Below are positions 1-11,931 of a stretch of DNA of 64,000 bases, in pieces; position 1 is the first letter of the stretch; each line of letters begins with the position of its first letter. Under the pieces are notes generated by a model. It searched no databases, was not told where the DNA came from, and saw nothing but the letters and a program-made list of their open reading frames with translations. Source of the stretch: Atrina japonica. Its lineage: Eukaryota > Mollusca > Bivalvia > Pterioida > Pinnidae. Made by a program: the position numbers and the translations under genes. Where the stretch lies: NCBI GenBank assembly GCA_030159075.1, contig BROG01000075.1:1642001-1706000 (forward strand), in the 5' to 3' direction.

Positions 1-55
1 GGTGAAATATCCTTCTATTGTATTTACTTTTATAATGAATTGTCATATTTTTCAG

Positions 56-3000
56 GTACCTACATTCGAAAGGTGTTTAATATTAGCTTGGGCATCTTAA
101 TTGCATTTTTAAGTATACCGGTAGTCCAGAACTTGTTTTCTGCTAGACAAGCAATGAATACTTCCTTTGATCCACTTCGTATTGTTAACACCTATGGAGC
201 ATTTGGCAGGTAGTCTTATATAACTTTTATTTTTGTTTTACCTTAAAACCAATGCCAACTCCCTGGCAACAATAACTTTCAGGTGATTGGGTTTAATTAC
301 TGAAATCACACCTTGACAACAACAACAACAAGCATGATGTGGACCATGATTTATGACTGCCTGAATAAGGCATTCACAGACATAGCTAAAAGACAGATAA
401 CTGTTTAAATAAATTTCAAATTAAGGACATGCTTTAATGTTTTTGAAGATGTAAGGTTGTGATTGAAGTAAACAAAGCGCAAACACAAGTGAGAGCATGT
501 GTTTAAGTCTGAACTAGAAAAACAGTAATCAAAATCACATCCAAATTTGAGCCAATAAAAATTGACAAACCATTTTATGGCTCTTTGTAATGTTGACAAA
601 CCATTTCATGGCTCTTGTTTTAATGACAGACCATTTCATGCTTTTTTTGTTATATTGACAAACCATTTCATGGCTCTTTGCTATACTGATAAACCATTCC
701 ATGGCTCTTTGTTTTAATGACAAACCATTTCATGGCTCTTTGCTATACTGACAAACCATTCCATGGCTCTTTGTTTTAATGACAAACCATCTCATGGCTC
801 TTTTTTATATTGACAAACCATTTCATGGCTCTTTGTTATATTGACAAACCATTTCATGTCTCTTTGTTATATTGACAAACCATTTCATGTCTCCTTGTTA
901 CCGGTATATTGACAAACCATTTTATGGCTCTTTGTTGTATTGACAAACCATTTCATGCCTCTTTGTTTTATTGACAAACCATTTTATGGCTCTTTGTTAT
1001 ATTGACAAACCATATCATGGCTCTTTTTTATATTGACAAACCATTTCATGGCTCTTTGTTATATTGACAAACCATTTCATGTCTCTTTGTTATATTTACA
1101 AACCATTTCATGTCTCTTTTTTACCGGTATATTGACAAACCATTTCATGGCTCTTTGTTGTATTGAAAAACCATTTCATGCCTCTTTGTTTTATTGACAA
1201 ACCATTTCATGTCTCTTTGTTATATTGACAAACCATTTCATGGCTCTTTGCTATATTGACAAACCATTTCATGTCTCTTTGTTATATTTACAAACCATTT
1301 CATGGCTCTTTGTTATATTGACAAACCATTTCATGTCTCTTTGTTATGTTCACAAACCATATCATGGTTCTTTGTTATATTGATGTTAACGGACATACAA
1401 TATGTGTTGATTGCTTTTGTATTGATTGTTGGATCGTTCATTATAATATTGACAAGATTTCCTACAATAGTCTCAAGATAACACTAAAATCAGACATGGA
1501 CAAATGTTGGAATTAAGAAGATGGTGCACTGTATATGTTTTGATGTTTGTTGTAGTTTTATAGACTGGCTGAGGTACCTGGATAAGGTTAAACACAATAC
1601 TTTGAGTAAATTGTTATTTACCTTGTTTACCTGAAAATCAGTTTGAATGAACTTTTATTTACTTGGAAAAGGCTTTAGTCTTAGTGAACTCTGATTTATG
1701 TAGAAAAGGCTAAAACACGTATGTACATACTGAATGAACTGTATTTTATCTGGAAAAGGCTAAAAGTCTGAAGTCAGATTGAATTGTTATTTACATGGAA
1801 AAGGCTGTCTGAATTAACTATAATTTACATGGAAGGGGCTTAAGCCACTAGAGTCTGAGTGAACTTACCCAAAGAAACTAAAACAGTGTTGTCATAATGA
1901 ACTGTAATTTACCCTAAAAAGGCTAAAATGCTGTAGTCTTAGTTGACTGTAATTTACCTGAGAAAAGGTAAAAACACAAGAATAAATGAACTAATTTATA
2001 TGGAAAAGGCGAAAACCACTTTTCCTCACATAGATGCAAAGAAATAACTGAACTAGAATGACCAAAATACATTTCATCACTGTATAGAGAATTGTCTTGG
2101 TGAATTAATTGAACACCCTATGTAAACATATGTTTTCTAATTTTTACAGTGTCACAAAAGAAAGAACAGAGGTCATATTTCAAGGAACATATGATGACCC
2201 TTACAACCCCAATACATTATGGGAAGAATATGAATTTAAATGCAAACCTGGCAACGTAACACGTAGACCATGTCTAATTTCACCATATCACTACAGACTG
2301 GATTGGTTGATGTGGTTTGCTGCATTTCAGGTGATAACAATTAATATTTTCTGTTTCCTTGGTTACAATCTAATTAAAGACCGATCTCTGATTGCTCTAG
2401 TTTTCTGATATGTCGTGTATAGGATCTAACGCTATCTGCTATGGGGTCACGTGCAGATGACCTCATAGGTGTGTCATTTTCGACCAATGAAAAAGCAATT
2501 TACATAATCTTGTAAGAGATCAAATATCCAAGAGATATAAACATTATAAATAATACTGAGCGCACAAACATGATAGTACAGAATTACATTCATAATCCTG
2601 GATGGGTTTGAATCACAAAACATATTTTTATGGGATTTTGCGGATTTACGGTTTCCTTTTTTATAAAATAAATAACATCTCTGTGCCATTTATTTTTGTA
2701 AGTTGCATATTTATTGGTTGAACATAACACATCTACGAGAGGTCACCCACATGTGACCCCATAGTGGATTGCGTTATATCCTGTACGTGACACATCAGAA
2801 AACGGGAGCAAGGAGAGGTCGGTTTTTAATTAGATTGCCTTGGTTACTACTCTTATGATATATACATTGTTTTTGATAAGAAATAGCAATATACATTGTA
2901 TATCATTTGTCATTTTATCTTTCATTTCAAGGTCAGATTTATAGCAGCCTTTCTTTGTTTGTGTTGCATTTATGATGTGCTGTGGTTATGATAAACCAAT

Positions 3001-4570
3001 ATATGAAAAGTTATACCTTTTGCAGAATTATCAAAATAACCCTTGGCTCATACATTTAGCTGTGAAGCTGTTAGCTAATGATGATGAAACTGCTTCGTTG
3101 ATAGCTCATAATCCATTTCAAGGGAAAGATCCACCAAGGTAAAGGCAATAATCTTTAAATATAATTACTTTCAATTCTCATTAATTCACCATCCTTTATT
3201 ATTTAGACCTCATGACGGTATATCGAGTTTGGTGGTGAATTTAAATTTCCATATCCACATCTTTGGAAAAATAGACATGTATAGTTTATATAAAATAATT
3301 GCAATTCTATCTTGTTAATATAATTCTTCAATTACCCGGTTTTACTATTTCTACCTGACATTGGTGATCTCTAGCAACCAATTAGCAGCTTCATATTCTC
3401 TCAGATCTTGACACAAAGTCACCGAATTCGAACTCAACATACCTTTTTAATATATGAAAATGAAAACACTCAGAATTGATGCTACAACTAGGAATTTTCA
3501 TATATCTGTTGCAGACAATTGATGCTACAACTAGGTATCTACAATTGTTGCAGACAATTGTAGATAATGATAAACATTATTGCTAATTTGAAGTTCAGAA
3601 ATATCAAAAAATAATTTTATTACAAACTCAAATTTTACTTTAGGCATTTTTCATTTTTCTATTGAGATTGGAAAATTGATCCAATGTTTTGGATGTGAAT
3701 GAAAAAAGAAAACTTATGTTTTTCTTAGTAAGTCACCTCCAGAAGTTTTATAAACAACTAAATAATCAAAATGATAAAAGAAAGTTGAGCTTGAGTATTG
3801 AGTGAAATTTGGTAAGTTCTAGTGATACTAGCTGCATAGTGCATAGACATATTATATCATACTGCATTGATAATTAGCAAAGTTGGTCATGTTCACTTTT
3901 GAACCTACCGTAGTAGAAAGTATCAGCTGTGTCTGTGAAAAATTGAAAGAAAAACATTTATACTATGTGTTACCATACTTTAAAGTTAAAAAGAGGATAT
4001 TGTAATTAGAATTGCAAATGAATTTGTAAAGTTAAGTCAATTTAACTTATACAAGCCAATATCTTTCTATACTGGATTTTGTGATTTTGTACTTCAGAAT
4101 TACTATACCACTTAAACAATGGCTTATTTTGTACAAAATATAAACATTGTAATGCATTGTATATCTTCAAAAAGACTTTCTATTAATTTTTATACTCTTC
4201 TAACTAAAGTTATAAATTCACAAAACTTTGGAATACTTTGTATGTGTAACTATATCTGTATATGTATATATTGGTGTACTGGAGTTATTTTTGCATTTTT
4301 TGTTTGTGGATATTCTAATGTAGATATAAATATATATTGTTTTCCTGTATTTTATTTTTGCATTTTTGTGCTTTTTACAGATTTATCAGAGCTGAACATT
4401 ACAGATATAAATACACAAAAATTGGGAGTGCTGATGCCCGAAAAGGAAAATGGTGGCGAAGAAAAAACATCGGCAATTATCTGCCACCAATTTCATCAGA
4501 AAGTATCAAGCCTTTTATGAAAAATATGAATTATGAATTACCAAGGCCAAAGAGAATAAGCAAAGTTTAA
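56..4570 (+). CDS. LMF1: Lipase maturation factor (LMF1-like), 3' four exons
   Basis: Family role: an ER multi-pass membrane protein needed for folding of dimeric lipases such as lipoprotein lipase. Exons read from the sequence are 56-209, 2150-2330, 3026-3138 and 4381-4570, each flanked by AG/GT and joining in frame. The first visible exon has a hydrophobic segment followed by MNTSFDPLRIVNTYGAFG. The second gives VTKERTEVIFQGT, EEYEFKCKPG and RRPCLISPYHYRLDWLMWFA, which are hallmark family blocks. The third has NNPWLIHLAVKLLA and the last has AEHYRYKY, KWWRRKNIGNYLPP and stop at 4568-4570. The short C-terminus and the KWW-RKNIG-Y block favour LMF1 over LMF2. The 5' exons lie before the window. 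Some short reading frames across the exons (for example 4119-4520) are intron read-through and not genes. Confidence 0.9.
562..1383. repeat. 31-bp minisatellite in LMF1 intron
   Basis: About 26 head-to-tail copies of a unit close to TTGACAAACCATTTCATGGC followed by TCTTTGTTATA. Variation is mostly GGCTC/GTCTC and TTATA/TTTTA; two units carry an extra ACCGG. It lies wholly inside the intron between the LMF1 exons ending at 209 and starting at 2150. The antisense reading frames at 405-723 are products of this repeat. Confidence 0.95.
1600..2025. repeat. Degenerate ~50-60 bp tandem repeat in LMF1 intron
   Basis: Roughly eight diverged copies of a unit built around TGAACTGTAATTTACCTGGA followed by AAAGGCTAAAA, with variable spacers. 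It is older and more diverged than the adjacent 31-bp minisatellite. Confidence 0.75.
2366..2837. mobile_element. MULE-like MITE with long TIRs and 9-bp target duplication
   Basis: The 472-bp element begins CAATCTAATTAAAGACCG and ends in the inverse (CGGTTTTTAATTAGATTG). The arms remain similar for over 100 bp, both including GGGGTCAC and GATCTAACGC/GCGTTATATCC. It is flanked by a perfect direct repeat CCTTGGTTA at 2357-2365 and 2838-2846. Long TIRs with a 9-bp duplication are typical of Mutator-like elements. It has no coding capacity and sits in an LMF1 intron. A relative lies at 31622-32080. Confidence 0.85.
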
Positions 4571-4678
4571 ATAGAGAAAAGAGACAAGTCATACATTTGT
4601 ATGTTTAGTATAACTGATTCTAAATTTACGTGTAAAAGAGTTTATGTCTATAATGATTGTCATTGCATAGCGGGTTCA

Positions 4679-4765
4679 CTATATATATATATATATACAT
4701 GTATATATATATATATATATATACACATATGTGTATATATACACACACACACATACACACACAGT
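4679..4765. repeat. (TA)n / (CA)n microsatellite
   Basis: Runs of TATATA interrupted by CATG, then ACACAC. Low complexity just 3' of LMF1. Related dinucleotide tracts are at 4934-4953 and 5635-5820. Confidence 0.9.
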
Positions 4766-4954
4766 GAAACTTGTACATAAAGACCTCCATAGGGACACAA
4801 CAAAACCAGTCTTTATAGGGAGGTGGTCTTTATATAGAGGTTGCTTTGTATACATAGGTACTGTTTGGGACAGCAAAAATTGGTATTTATGACCAGGTGG
4901 TCTTTATAATAGGTGGACGCTTGAGCAAATATTGTATATATATATATATATATA

Positions 4955-5632
4955 AGGGTTGTCAACGAGTAACCGTTTAACCATGTACTCATCAGATGGT
5001 CCGATTATCGAATACTAAAATCAGTACTCGGTTACTAGAACATAATTAAAAAATCGCGTATTTTTGCATTTTGCATTTTGAATACATTTAGAAATAAACA
5101 TGACCGTCTTACTGATTTGACCCACCGTCTATCCTCGTTAGCTACGTGTTTACACAACAATTAATGTCTTTATACATGTCACTTGGTTTGCTGAATCCAG
5201 CGGGAGTTGTTTGTATTTTATATCTGGGAGATATAGACATGTAATGAATTGTTTTAAAATCAGTACTCGGTTACTAATAATTTAGTTTTAAGATAAATTT
5301 GTCTTTGATGCTGGTAAGAGATATGTTAAACGCGGGAGTTGTTTTGTATTTTAAATGCTGGTTAAATTAAAAATCTACCAGTAAAGTATTTTCAATAGGA
5401 CAAAAGTGTCCTTCCTTATGTACTGTCAGAAAGCTATAGAATGACCCACATAGCTTTTAAGATTAAACGTTTTTCCGGATATAAGGTAATATACCTCCTC
5501 GGATAAATAGTTATCTCCTTGCACCTCCCACGTTAATATCTCGGTCTGCAACTGCAATCTGAGTAACCGAGTACTCAATCAGAAAAACATTTGATTAAAC
5601 GGTTAATGGAAATTGACCAAATTGACAATCCT
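4955..5632. mobile_element. Non-autonomous hAT-like element inserted in a (TA)n tract
   Basis: The 678-bp segment starts AGGGTTGTCAA and ends TTGACAATCCT, an 11-bp TIR with one mismatch. Subterminal GAGTAACCG / CGGTTACT motifs recur inside in both orientations. Flanking TA repeats hide the target duplication, so the hAT assignment (short TIR, size) is tentative. No reading frame of note. Confidence 0.6.
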
Positions 5633-5634
5633 AA

Positions 5635-5820
5635 TATATATACAATATATATATATATATCTGTGTGTCTGTGTTTGTGTGTGTGTGTCTCTGTGTGAGT
5701 GTGTGTGTGTGTATGTGTGTGCATAGTTAGCATTGTCTGATTCAAATGAAAGTATAGGGCCTATAACCACAAACACACACACACACACAAACACACATAT
5801 ATTTATATAAACATACATAC
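5635..5820. repeat. TG/CA-rich microsatellite
   Basis: Alternating TGTG and CACACA tracts around a short unique core (5725-5765). The antisense 71-codon frame here is low-complexity and not a gene. Confidence 0.9.
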
Positions 5821-7310
5821 ATTTAGAATATCAAATCAATCAGAACCCTGGTGTATTTCAGTTACTTCAGATTAAAATGCACATTTTTAATTATCCTGGC
5901 TGTATCTACATTCTCTGTAGACAATGTTGTGTGATTTTCATTTAACTGAAGTTTATTATTCCATTTATTCCAAATAACTGGATTTTCAGTCCTTGTCAAA
6001 TGTAAAAACAAAGCAATTAGAGAAAATTGTTAGTTATTCCCTTAATCTGGATTTTTTATGAATTTTGTACATTAAGCACTCTTTTCTGTTGTGTTCATTT
6101 ACATGACAACAATTTTTATTCAATATATTTTACTAATCAGTTTTTGTTCCTTTCCTCTTTATGTATTTACCGTCTTTTGGCCTGGTAGTCAAGGTACAGT
6201 CACTGTGTATAAACGTCTCAAGCATGTAAAGTCATGAGCTGAGTCGAATTTTTCTGATGGTAATTGTAAAGTAAATGAAGTTTAATAATGTGAATCAGTT
6301 TGCATTTGAGTCTTAGGCCCAAGGTTATAAAACTTGTTTTAGGCTCAACTCTACACACTGATCCTCTTATCTACCAATCAAGTATACTGTGTTAACTAGA
6401 ATGCTGTTTCTGATAGGTAGATATTTAGTTTGGTTTTGAGCTGAGCACAAATACTTCTTATAACCTTGAACTCTGACCTTCTGTTTGTGACATTAGTGTT
6501 CCAGAAATGAGGGGTTCTCAGTGGCTGATTGGTTAGAGCATCATACTTAAAACCATTGAGTCTCTCACTTACTGTCAGCACTGTTGTGTGCTCTTTGAGT
6601 GATTTCTTCCAAGATGCAGTGTAACAGGGTTCTCTTCTCCACTTTATAAATATAAACATAATAAGTTATAATGCTCAAGACATTCGTTCATGTCACTTAG
6701 ACATCATCAATAGATGTTAATTTTCTAAAGAGAATGTGATATCACATAAGGCCAAATAATAAATCTAAATATACAGCCAAAATTCGTCTTAGAGTAACCA
6801 CTGTAAACTGAAAAAAACATCAAAACAAAGTTCTACCACTGACCCACTGGGAATTGCATCTTAAGGAACTAATTTTTGTTAAGTACCACCCATAGAACTA
6901 AGGAAGGCAGTCATGTGACTCTAAATGCTCAATGAAATTGCACCATTTTAGTCTTAGGCAAAATAATGTATATTAAATACTTTGAATATATTCGGATCTG
7001 TACTTTGGTTTTCTTTAGTTTCATGCAGACTGCTTTCATTTGTTACTGTTAGCATGGTAAGGGATGGAGATTTATTTCTTATGCATAATAATTTAAATAT
7101 CTCTCTTAATAAACAGCAAAGACTGACCAGTACAATATATTTGATTTTGAATTTAGATCAGCTTTGATATTTTCAAATTGTTGTGTGTATATGTGTTCAA
7201 GAGAAGAAAAATATTTTCATATTCGTAATGATGATAGCACTGCCAATTTACTCAAAGGTATGTAGTCAATTTAAAGTCATTGTGTCCATCATATGAGAAA
7301 CATAGTGTGC
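5821..7310. other. Intergenic DNA with no recognised gene
   Basis: AT-rich spacer. Only short frames without recognisable motifs. A tRNA-A-box-like stretch near 6520-6545 (AGTGGCTGATTGGTTAGAGC) suggests an old SINE head but lacks a clear B box. Confidence 0.5.
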
Positions 7311-7317
7311 AATTATA

Positions 7318-7512
7318 TTCAGTACAGTGAAACTAGCTTTGAGAGATCACCGTCACGAGAGAATATCTGTCTTTTTGAAAATCTATTCTGACAGTCATTT
7401 AGTTGAAAAATCATTTAGATAAAATCTCTTGTGAGAGACAACCTAAAGTATAACTGGAAAGACCAAATTTTCCTGAGAGAAAGGATGATTTTTCAAGAGT
7501 TTCAACTGTACT
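7318..7512. mobile_element. Small MITE (TACAGTGAAACT termini)
   Basis: The left terminus TACAGTGAAACT is matched by AGTTTCAACTGTA on the right; AGAGA-rich subterminal blocks also mirror each other. A related left-end sequence (ACAGTGAAACTTGTACATAA) occurs at 4760-4785. No coding capacity. Confidence 0.55.
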
Positions 7513-7989
7513 AAATCAGCTGTATAATCATCTTCATGGTGCCCATATTGTACGGAGCCATAACTATTGGTATTAAGACTTATATTCTTCAATTTTCATT
7601 CCATACATTTCATCACATTAATGGTGTTAAACATGGATTTTTATTTTTTATAATAAATTTCCCTTTATTGATATGGGTTACTATTTTAAATACATACATA
7701 TTCATTAAATTACAGTATTTGTCATATATTATTTTTGTATATAATTATATTTATTGTATTTAAATAAATATCTTAAAATCATGGAATTAAAATTATAAGG
7801 TGTATGGATATTATTGTGTGCTTTTTATATCGTTCCTCATTGGACAAATTGTTAGAGCAATGTGCTTTGAATATTGAAGTCTCTCATTTCTGGTCAGTGA
7901 AGGTTCAAGCCCCTATGGAACCTAAGCTGATTTTTGTGAGAAAGTTTGCTAGTTTACTTGTGGAAGGGTGATGATCTCTTTTATCTCTT

Positions 7990-8465
7990 TGCGCAAAGGA
8001 AGTTTGTTACCGCTACTTAAGGGACTTAAGGGATCTCCTTGAAAATTTACATGATGGTTCCCCTTGAAGTCTATTTGTGCATATTGTATTTTCAGATAGA
8101 TCGGGGTCCAACATGGCCGACAGACGGACATCTTGGATTTTGTCCAAAGTTAGCTTGTTGCTGCTATTGCTAAAAAAACGTACTAAAGGAATCTCCTTGA
8201 ATTTTGGCATGAAGGTTCCCCTTGAGGTCTAGCTGTGCAATTTACATTTTCTGAGAGATTGCAATCCAACAAGGCCAACAGGCGGTCATCTTGGATTTTG
8301 ACCAGTGGAAGTTTGTCACCACTATTTCTCAAAAAGGACTGATGGGACGTCGTTGAAATTTGACATCATAGTTCCCTTTAAGATCTAGTTGTACATATTG
8401 CATTTCTGAGAGATCGGAATCCAGTATGGCCGACAGGCGCCGATGTTTGATTTTGACGATTGTTT
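7990..8465. repeat. ~150-bp dispersed tandem repeat, locus 1
   Basis: About three diverged units, each containing GGAAGTTTGTTACCGCTA, GATCTCCTTGAAA, GGTTCCCCTTGAGGTCTA, CATTTTCAGAGAGAT and ATGGCCGACAGGCGG. The same family recurs at 27350-27640 and 30150-30935. Short reading frames on it are repeat artefacts. Confidence 0.85.
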
Positions 8466-8479
8466 TTTGTTTTTGTTTT

Positions 8480-8570
8480 TTTTTTTTGGTTTATTGTTGT
8501 TTAACATCCCACTCAAGAATCTTTCATTCATATGGAGACGTCACCAAATGCCGGTGAAATTCTGATTCAT
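8480..8570 (-). mobile_element. SINE 3' fragment
   Basis: Reverse-oriented copy of the conserved SINE body and tail also seen at 50633-50921: TTGTTGTTTAACATCCCACT, CAAGAAT, then CATATGGAGACGTCACCAAA. The tRNA-like head is missing. Confidence 0.8.
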
Positions 8571-9014
8571 TAGATAAATAACAATGATATTACAGTACGA
8601 GCAGTTCAGCTTTCTAAACAACAAATTAATAACATCAAGAAATAGAATGCACCACTTCCAAGTTCCATCTTTCTTATCCACGGGCTAAGCACGCGGTAAA
8701 TTTTGACTACCATACTTGTTTAGTGACGTGGAGGTTAAAATATACCTATAATATATTATTTAAAACTAATTACAGACAAACTGCCTATTTAGAAGTATAT
8801 GTATTTTGTCCAAAGAACAGGTATTTTAAGCTGTTCTTTGAAGTCAACCAGAATGTTTGCAAATGTGATGTGGGTCGAAAGTTGATTCCATTGAATGTTT
8901 TTATAACTATTTTTATTGCAACGGATATTCCGAAAGTTGTGGGGATTATGATGCTTGGTCCTGCAGTCAATGGGATACATGTTTAGCAATTTTATATACA
9001 TATGGAAATCTAAC

Positions 9015-9965
9015 AATATCAAAACATCTCAGCCACCAAAGTATAAATCTTTAGGATGTCCAGGACACAAATACAAATCAGGCAAAAATGGACAAACACG
9101 GACCTCTGGAAACCAAGAGGTGGGATCAGGTGTCATGGAGGAGTAAGCATCCTCTGTCGACCGATCACACCCGCCGCGAGTCCACAGTCAAGTCCAAATG
9201 AAATACGTGAACGAATCCACGTTACAATTGGTACAGGCGCCTCAACAACCGCCAATGAAAAGGCAACTCAACATTTCACCCACTGAAACAGAGTAATCGC
9301 AAAAAGGACTATTATACCAACCGTAAAATTTGCGGAACGATGACATCAAACGCGGTTTTCGATATCCCTGTGTCAGTAACTTGTCAGTGAGTAGTTTACA
9401 TTGACTGTGGGATATTACTGCTTAAATGTGGAAATTTACGATGGGAAAGCCGAAATCGTCGCGTATGTCGTATAGCTTAGTTGCCAATTTCTCGTCTGTG
9501 TCTATAGTAAGTAAAATGTCCGAGTATGAAGTGTGCGTGATTGAATCTGCTGTATCCTTAATTTCTAATTCGCTGGGTGATATTGCATTGACAAATGTAT
9601 GAAAATTGTCATCATTAATTGACATAACGTCGTCGATATAACTAAATGTGAAATTAAAGGACACCGCTAGCTTTTTCTTTTGATTAAGTAGTTTCTGAAT
9701 GAAGTCTGCTTCGTATGAATAAAGGAACAGGTCGGTCAATAAAGGGACACAATATGTTCCCATAGGCATGCCGACAGGTTTTTTTTGAAAGACAACGTCT
9801 CTGAACATTACAAATATATTGTCTATTAGAAATTCCAGCATGTTTTATATCAACTTCAGTGTATCTATGTGTAGAATCAGAGTGGTATTTGACAAAATAA
9901 GTATCCTGATAACCAATCACTAGATATTTAAATTTTCGGTTACCACCTTTAGTGGAAAAAAAACA
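9015..9965 (-). pseudogene. Reverse transcriptase remnant (Penelope-like or non-LTR), copy A
   Basis: Main frame 9422-9841 on the minus strand holds GMPMGTYCVPLLTDLFLYSY (RT motif 4/B region; the family consensus in the second copy reads GIPMGTNCAPLL) and the catalytic block FSYIDDVMSIND. An upstream fragment in another frame (9684-9920: IGYQDTYFVKYHSDSTHRYT) continues the protein N-terminally, so there is a frameshift near 9840. The 3' flank 9050-9300 carries a noncoding tail shared with the loci at 53.2, 54.75 and 55.8 kb. It is 5'-truncated and frame-broken, so inactive. Assignment to Penelope-like elements rests on general resemblance only; no GIY-YIG domain is visible. Confidence 0.8.
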
Positions 9966-10257
9966 GTTGTCTATGATTCTTTTATTTTTTAAAATGGAAT
10001 AGTGGTGTAAAGAGTAGAGAAGTCATATGTTTTGATACTGTGAATCTGAGAAAATTGTGTGCCTGTTATTTTTCTAAAATTTGTTTAGATTTTTTAAGTA
10101 TCCACATATGATTTACACCGCTTCTGGTATAAGCAACTGTACAGTATTGCTGTAGTTTCCCCTTAACAGATGCTATCTGTGTAAACAAATCATAAATTAA
10201 TATATAAAGCACAAATACAGAAATATCAAGGAACCTACAATAAACTCACCATGCCCC

Positions 10258-10335
10258 GGCTGGTGTCCGAACTCTCGACCTACGTCCCCCATTCTCGACT
10301 CCAGCTAGGTCGAGAGTTCGAACTCCAGTTTGGGA
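10258..10335. repeat. Inverted repeat GAACTCTCGACCT
   Basis: GAACTCTCGACCT near 10269 and AGGTCGAGAGTTC near 10308 form a 13-bp stem. The sequence resembles two opposed tRNA B-box regions (GAGTTCGAACTCC), so it may be a rearranged SINE head. Confidence 0.5.
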
Positions 10336-10387
10336 ATGGGGACTTTGTAGGCCTTTCAAGTTGTTAGCCTATTTCTGTATTTGTGCA

Positions 10388-10508
10388 TTATATGTTTGTT
10401 TGTTCATTGTTGTTTAACGTCCCACTCAAGAATCACTCATATGGAGACGTCACTAAATGCCGGTGAAGGCAACTTGCCGTCGGCTGGTCTCGAACTCACG
10501 GGGACATC
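10388..10508 (-). mobile_element. SINE 3' fragment
   Basis: Reverse copy of the window's tRNA-type SINE: TTGTTGTTTAACGTCCCACT, CAAGAATCACTCATATGGAG, ATGCCGGTGAA and a degraded head ending CGAACTCACG. It abuts the 16-bp satellite. Confidence 0.8.
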
Positions 10509-10630
10509 CCGATAGTCCGACGGTTCGATAGTCCGACGGTTCGATAGTCCGACGGTTCGATAGTCCGACGGTCCGATAGTCCGACGGTTCGATAGTCCGA
10601 CGGTCCGATAGTCCGATGGTTTGATACTTT
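10508..10630. repeat. 16-bp satellite CGATAGTCCGACGGTT
   Basis: About seven consecutive copies of CGATAGTCCGACGGTT/C. A short related stretch (GTCGGACTATCGGACCATCG) lies near 17292. The 61-codon antisense frame is a product of the repeat. Confidence 0.95.
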
Positions 10631-10692
10631 TGGTACATTTTTTACCTTTTGACCTTGACCTTTGACCTTTTTTCAGTTCATTATAGAAAATA

Positions 10693-11931
10693 CATAGGCG
10701 TAGGGAGCGGGGGGGGGCAGGGGGCGGCCCCCACTTTTTCTGACCAAATTTTTTTTAATAATATCATTACATCTGGAATACAGAGCTATTGAATGAGGGA
10801 TTTTCGCGCCTCGCTACGCTCGGCAAAATAATTTCTACAAATTATTTTTCCCTCGTTAACATTGAATTTCCTGGATCCACTCTGCCTCTGTGTGTGTATG
10901 TGTGTGGGGGGTGGGTGGGTTTGTGTAGGTGTTTGTGTGAACCAGAGAGGAAGGGGCCACCCCACTTTTTCGAAACAAATTTTATCTATAGAAAAAAGGC
11001 TTCCCAGAGTTTCTAAAATTAAAGTCTACCAAAATGTTTACTCCTAGCTAAGCTCTGCAAAAAGATTAATATATATCAGTTGATCTTACGATGCAACTGA
11101 GCTACGGAGAAAACAATGGTTATGTGTCTGGAAGCTAAAGAATACCTCATCTGACTTCCCACTTTATCTATATAAATATTTTTAAAAGGGTCAAAATTTA
11201 AACGTCTAGAGGACTAGAACGAAATTCTTCTCCGAATTTGAGTAGCTTTTTCGCTGATTCAAACTTCTTTTGAAAAGGGTAACCGTTGCGATTTACTGAT
11301 GCTTCAGGCCTACTAGACCTAATTTCTTGTCTGGACGCAGATAAAAAAAAAATCATTAGATGAATAATAGACGATCTCCTAAAGAAATGTTACCTCAAAG
11401 TTAATCCTAAACCTTTTGGGAATTCAACTGACGCTGCCTTCTGTTCCGCAACACGGAAAAAATATCCAAAGGGTTTTTTTTTAAATTTTGCGTAATGAGT
11501 AGTGATATCGTTCCCCTAAAGTTGAAAAACTGGTGTAAAGAGTCGGAAAATGAAAAAGAAATTTCACAAAATTTTCACACCTCGCTCTACTTGGCGAATG
11601 AATTAATGAGGTGTAAAACTTAATTTTAGGTATAAAAAGTCAGAAAATGGAAAAGAAATTTCAAAAAAATTTCGCGCCTCGCTCCGATTCATTCATTTTC
11701 ACTCTCTCAAACATTTTATTCCACGGTCCGTTTGTGTAGATGCACACATTTCTTCGCATTCAGTTTAAACTTTGTCCCAACATTCTTTTATTTTTTCTAA
11801 CTGTGCGACTACTGCATACTAGTATAACATTATTCATTTTCATACTCAAAAAGCGCATGGAAACGATTTTTGCAAGCAAAAAATAAAAAAAAATTGCCCC
11901 CCCCCCTTTTGATTTGCTTCCTACGCCACTG
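10693..11931. mobile_element. Non-autonomous element with GGCGTAGG...AGC termini
   Basis: The left end reads GGCGTAGGGAGC followed by a G-run; the right end is the inverse, C-run then GCTTCCTACGCC and ACTG. The 1.24-kb interior is AT-rich, with recurrent TTTCGCGCCTCGCT stretches (10800, 11585 and 11675 areas) and no coding potential. The CAGTGGCGTAGG-like end suggests hAT, but no target duplication was found. Confidence 0.5.

Noticed and set aside
405..723. Minus-strand short open frames with repeated MKWFVN
   Set aside because: Direct product of the 31-bp minisatellite in an LMF1 intron.
8723..9022. 87-, 61- and 77-codon overlapping frames on both strands
   Set aside because: No family motif, no splice or codon evidence; flanked by SINE and retroelement fragments.
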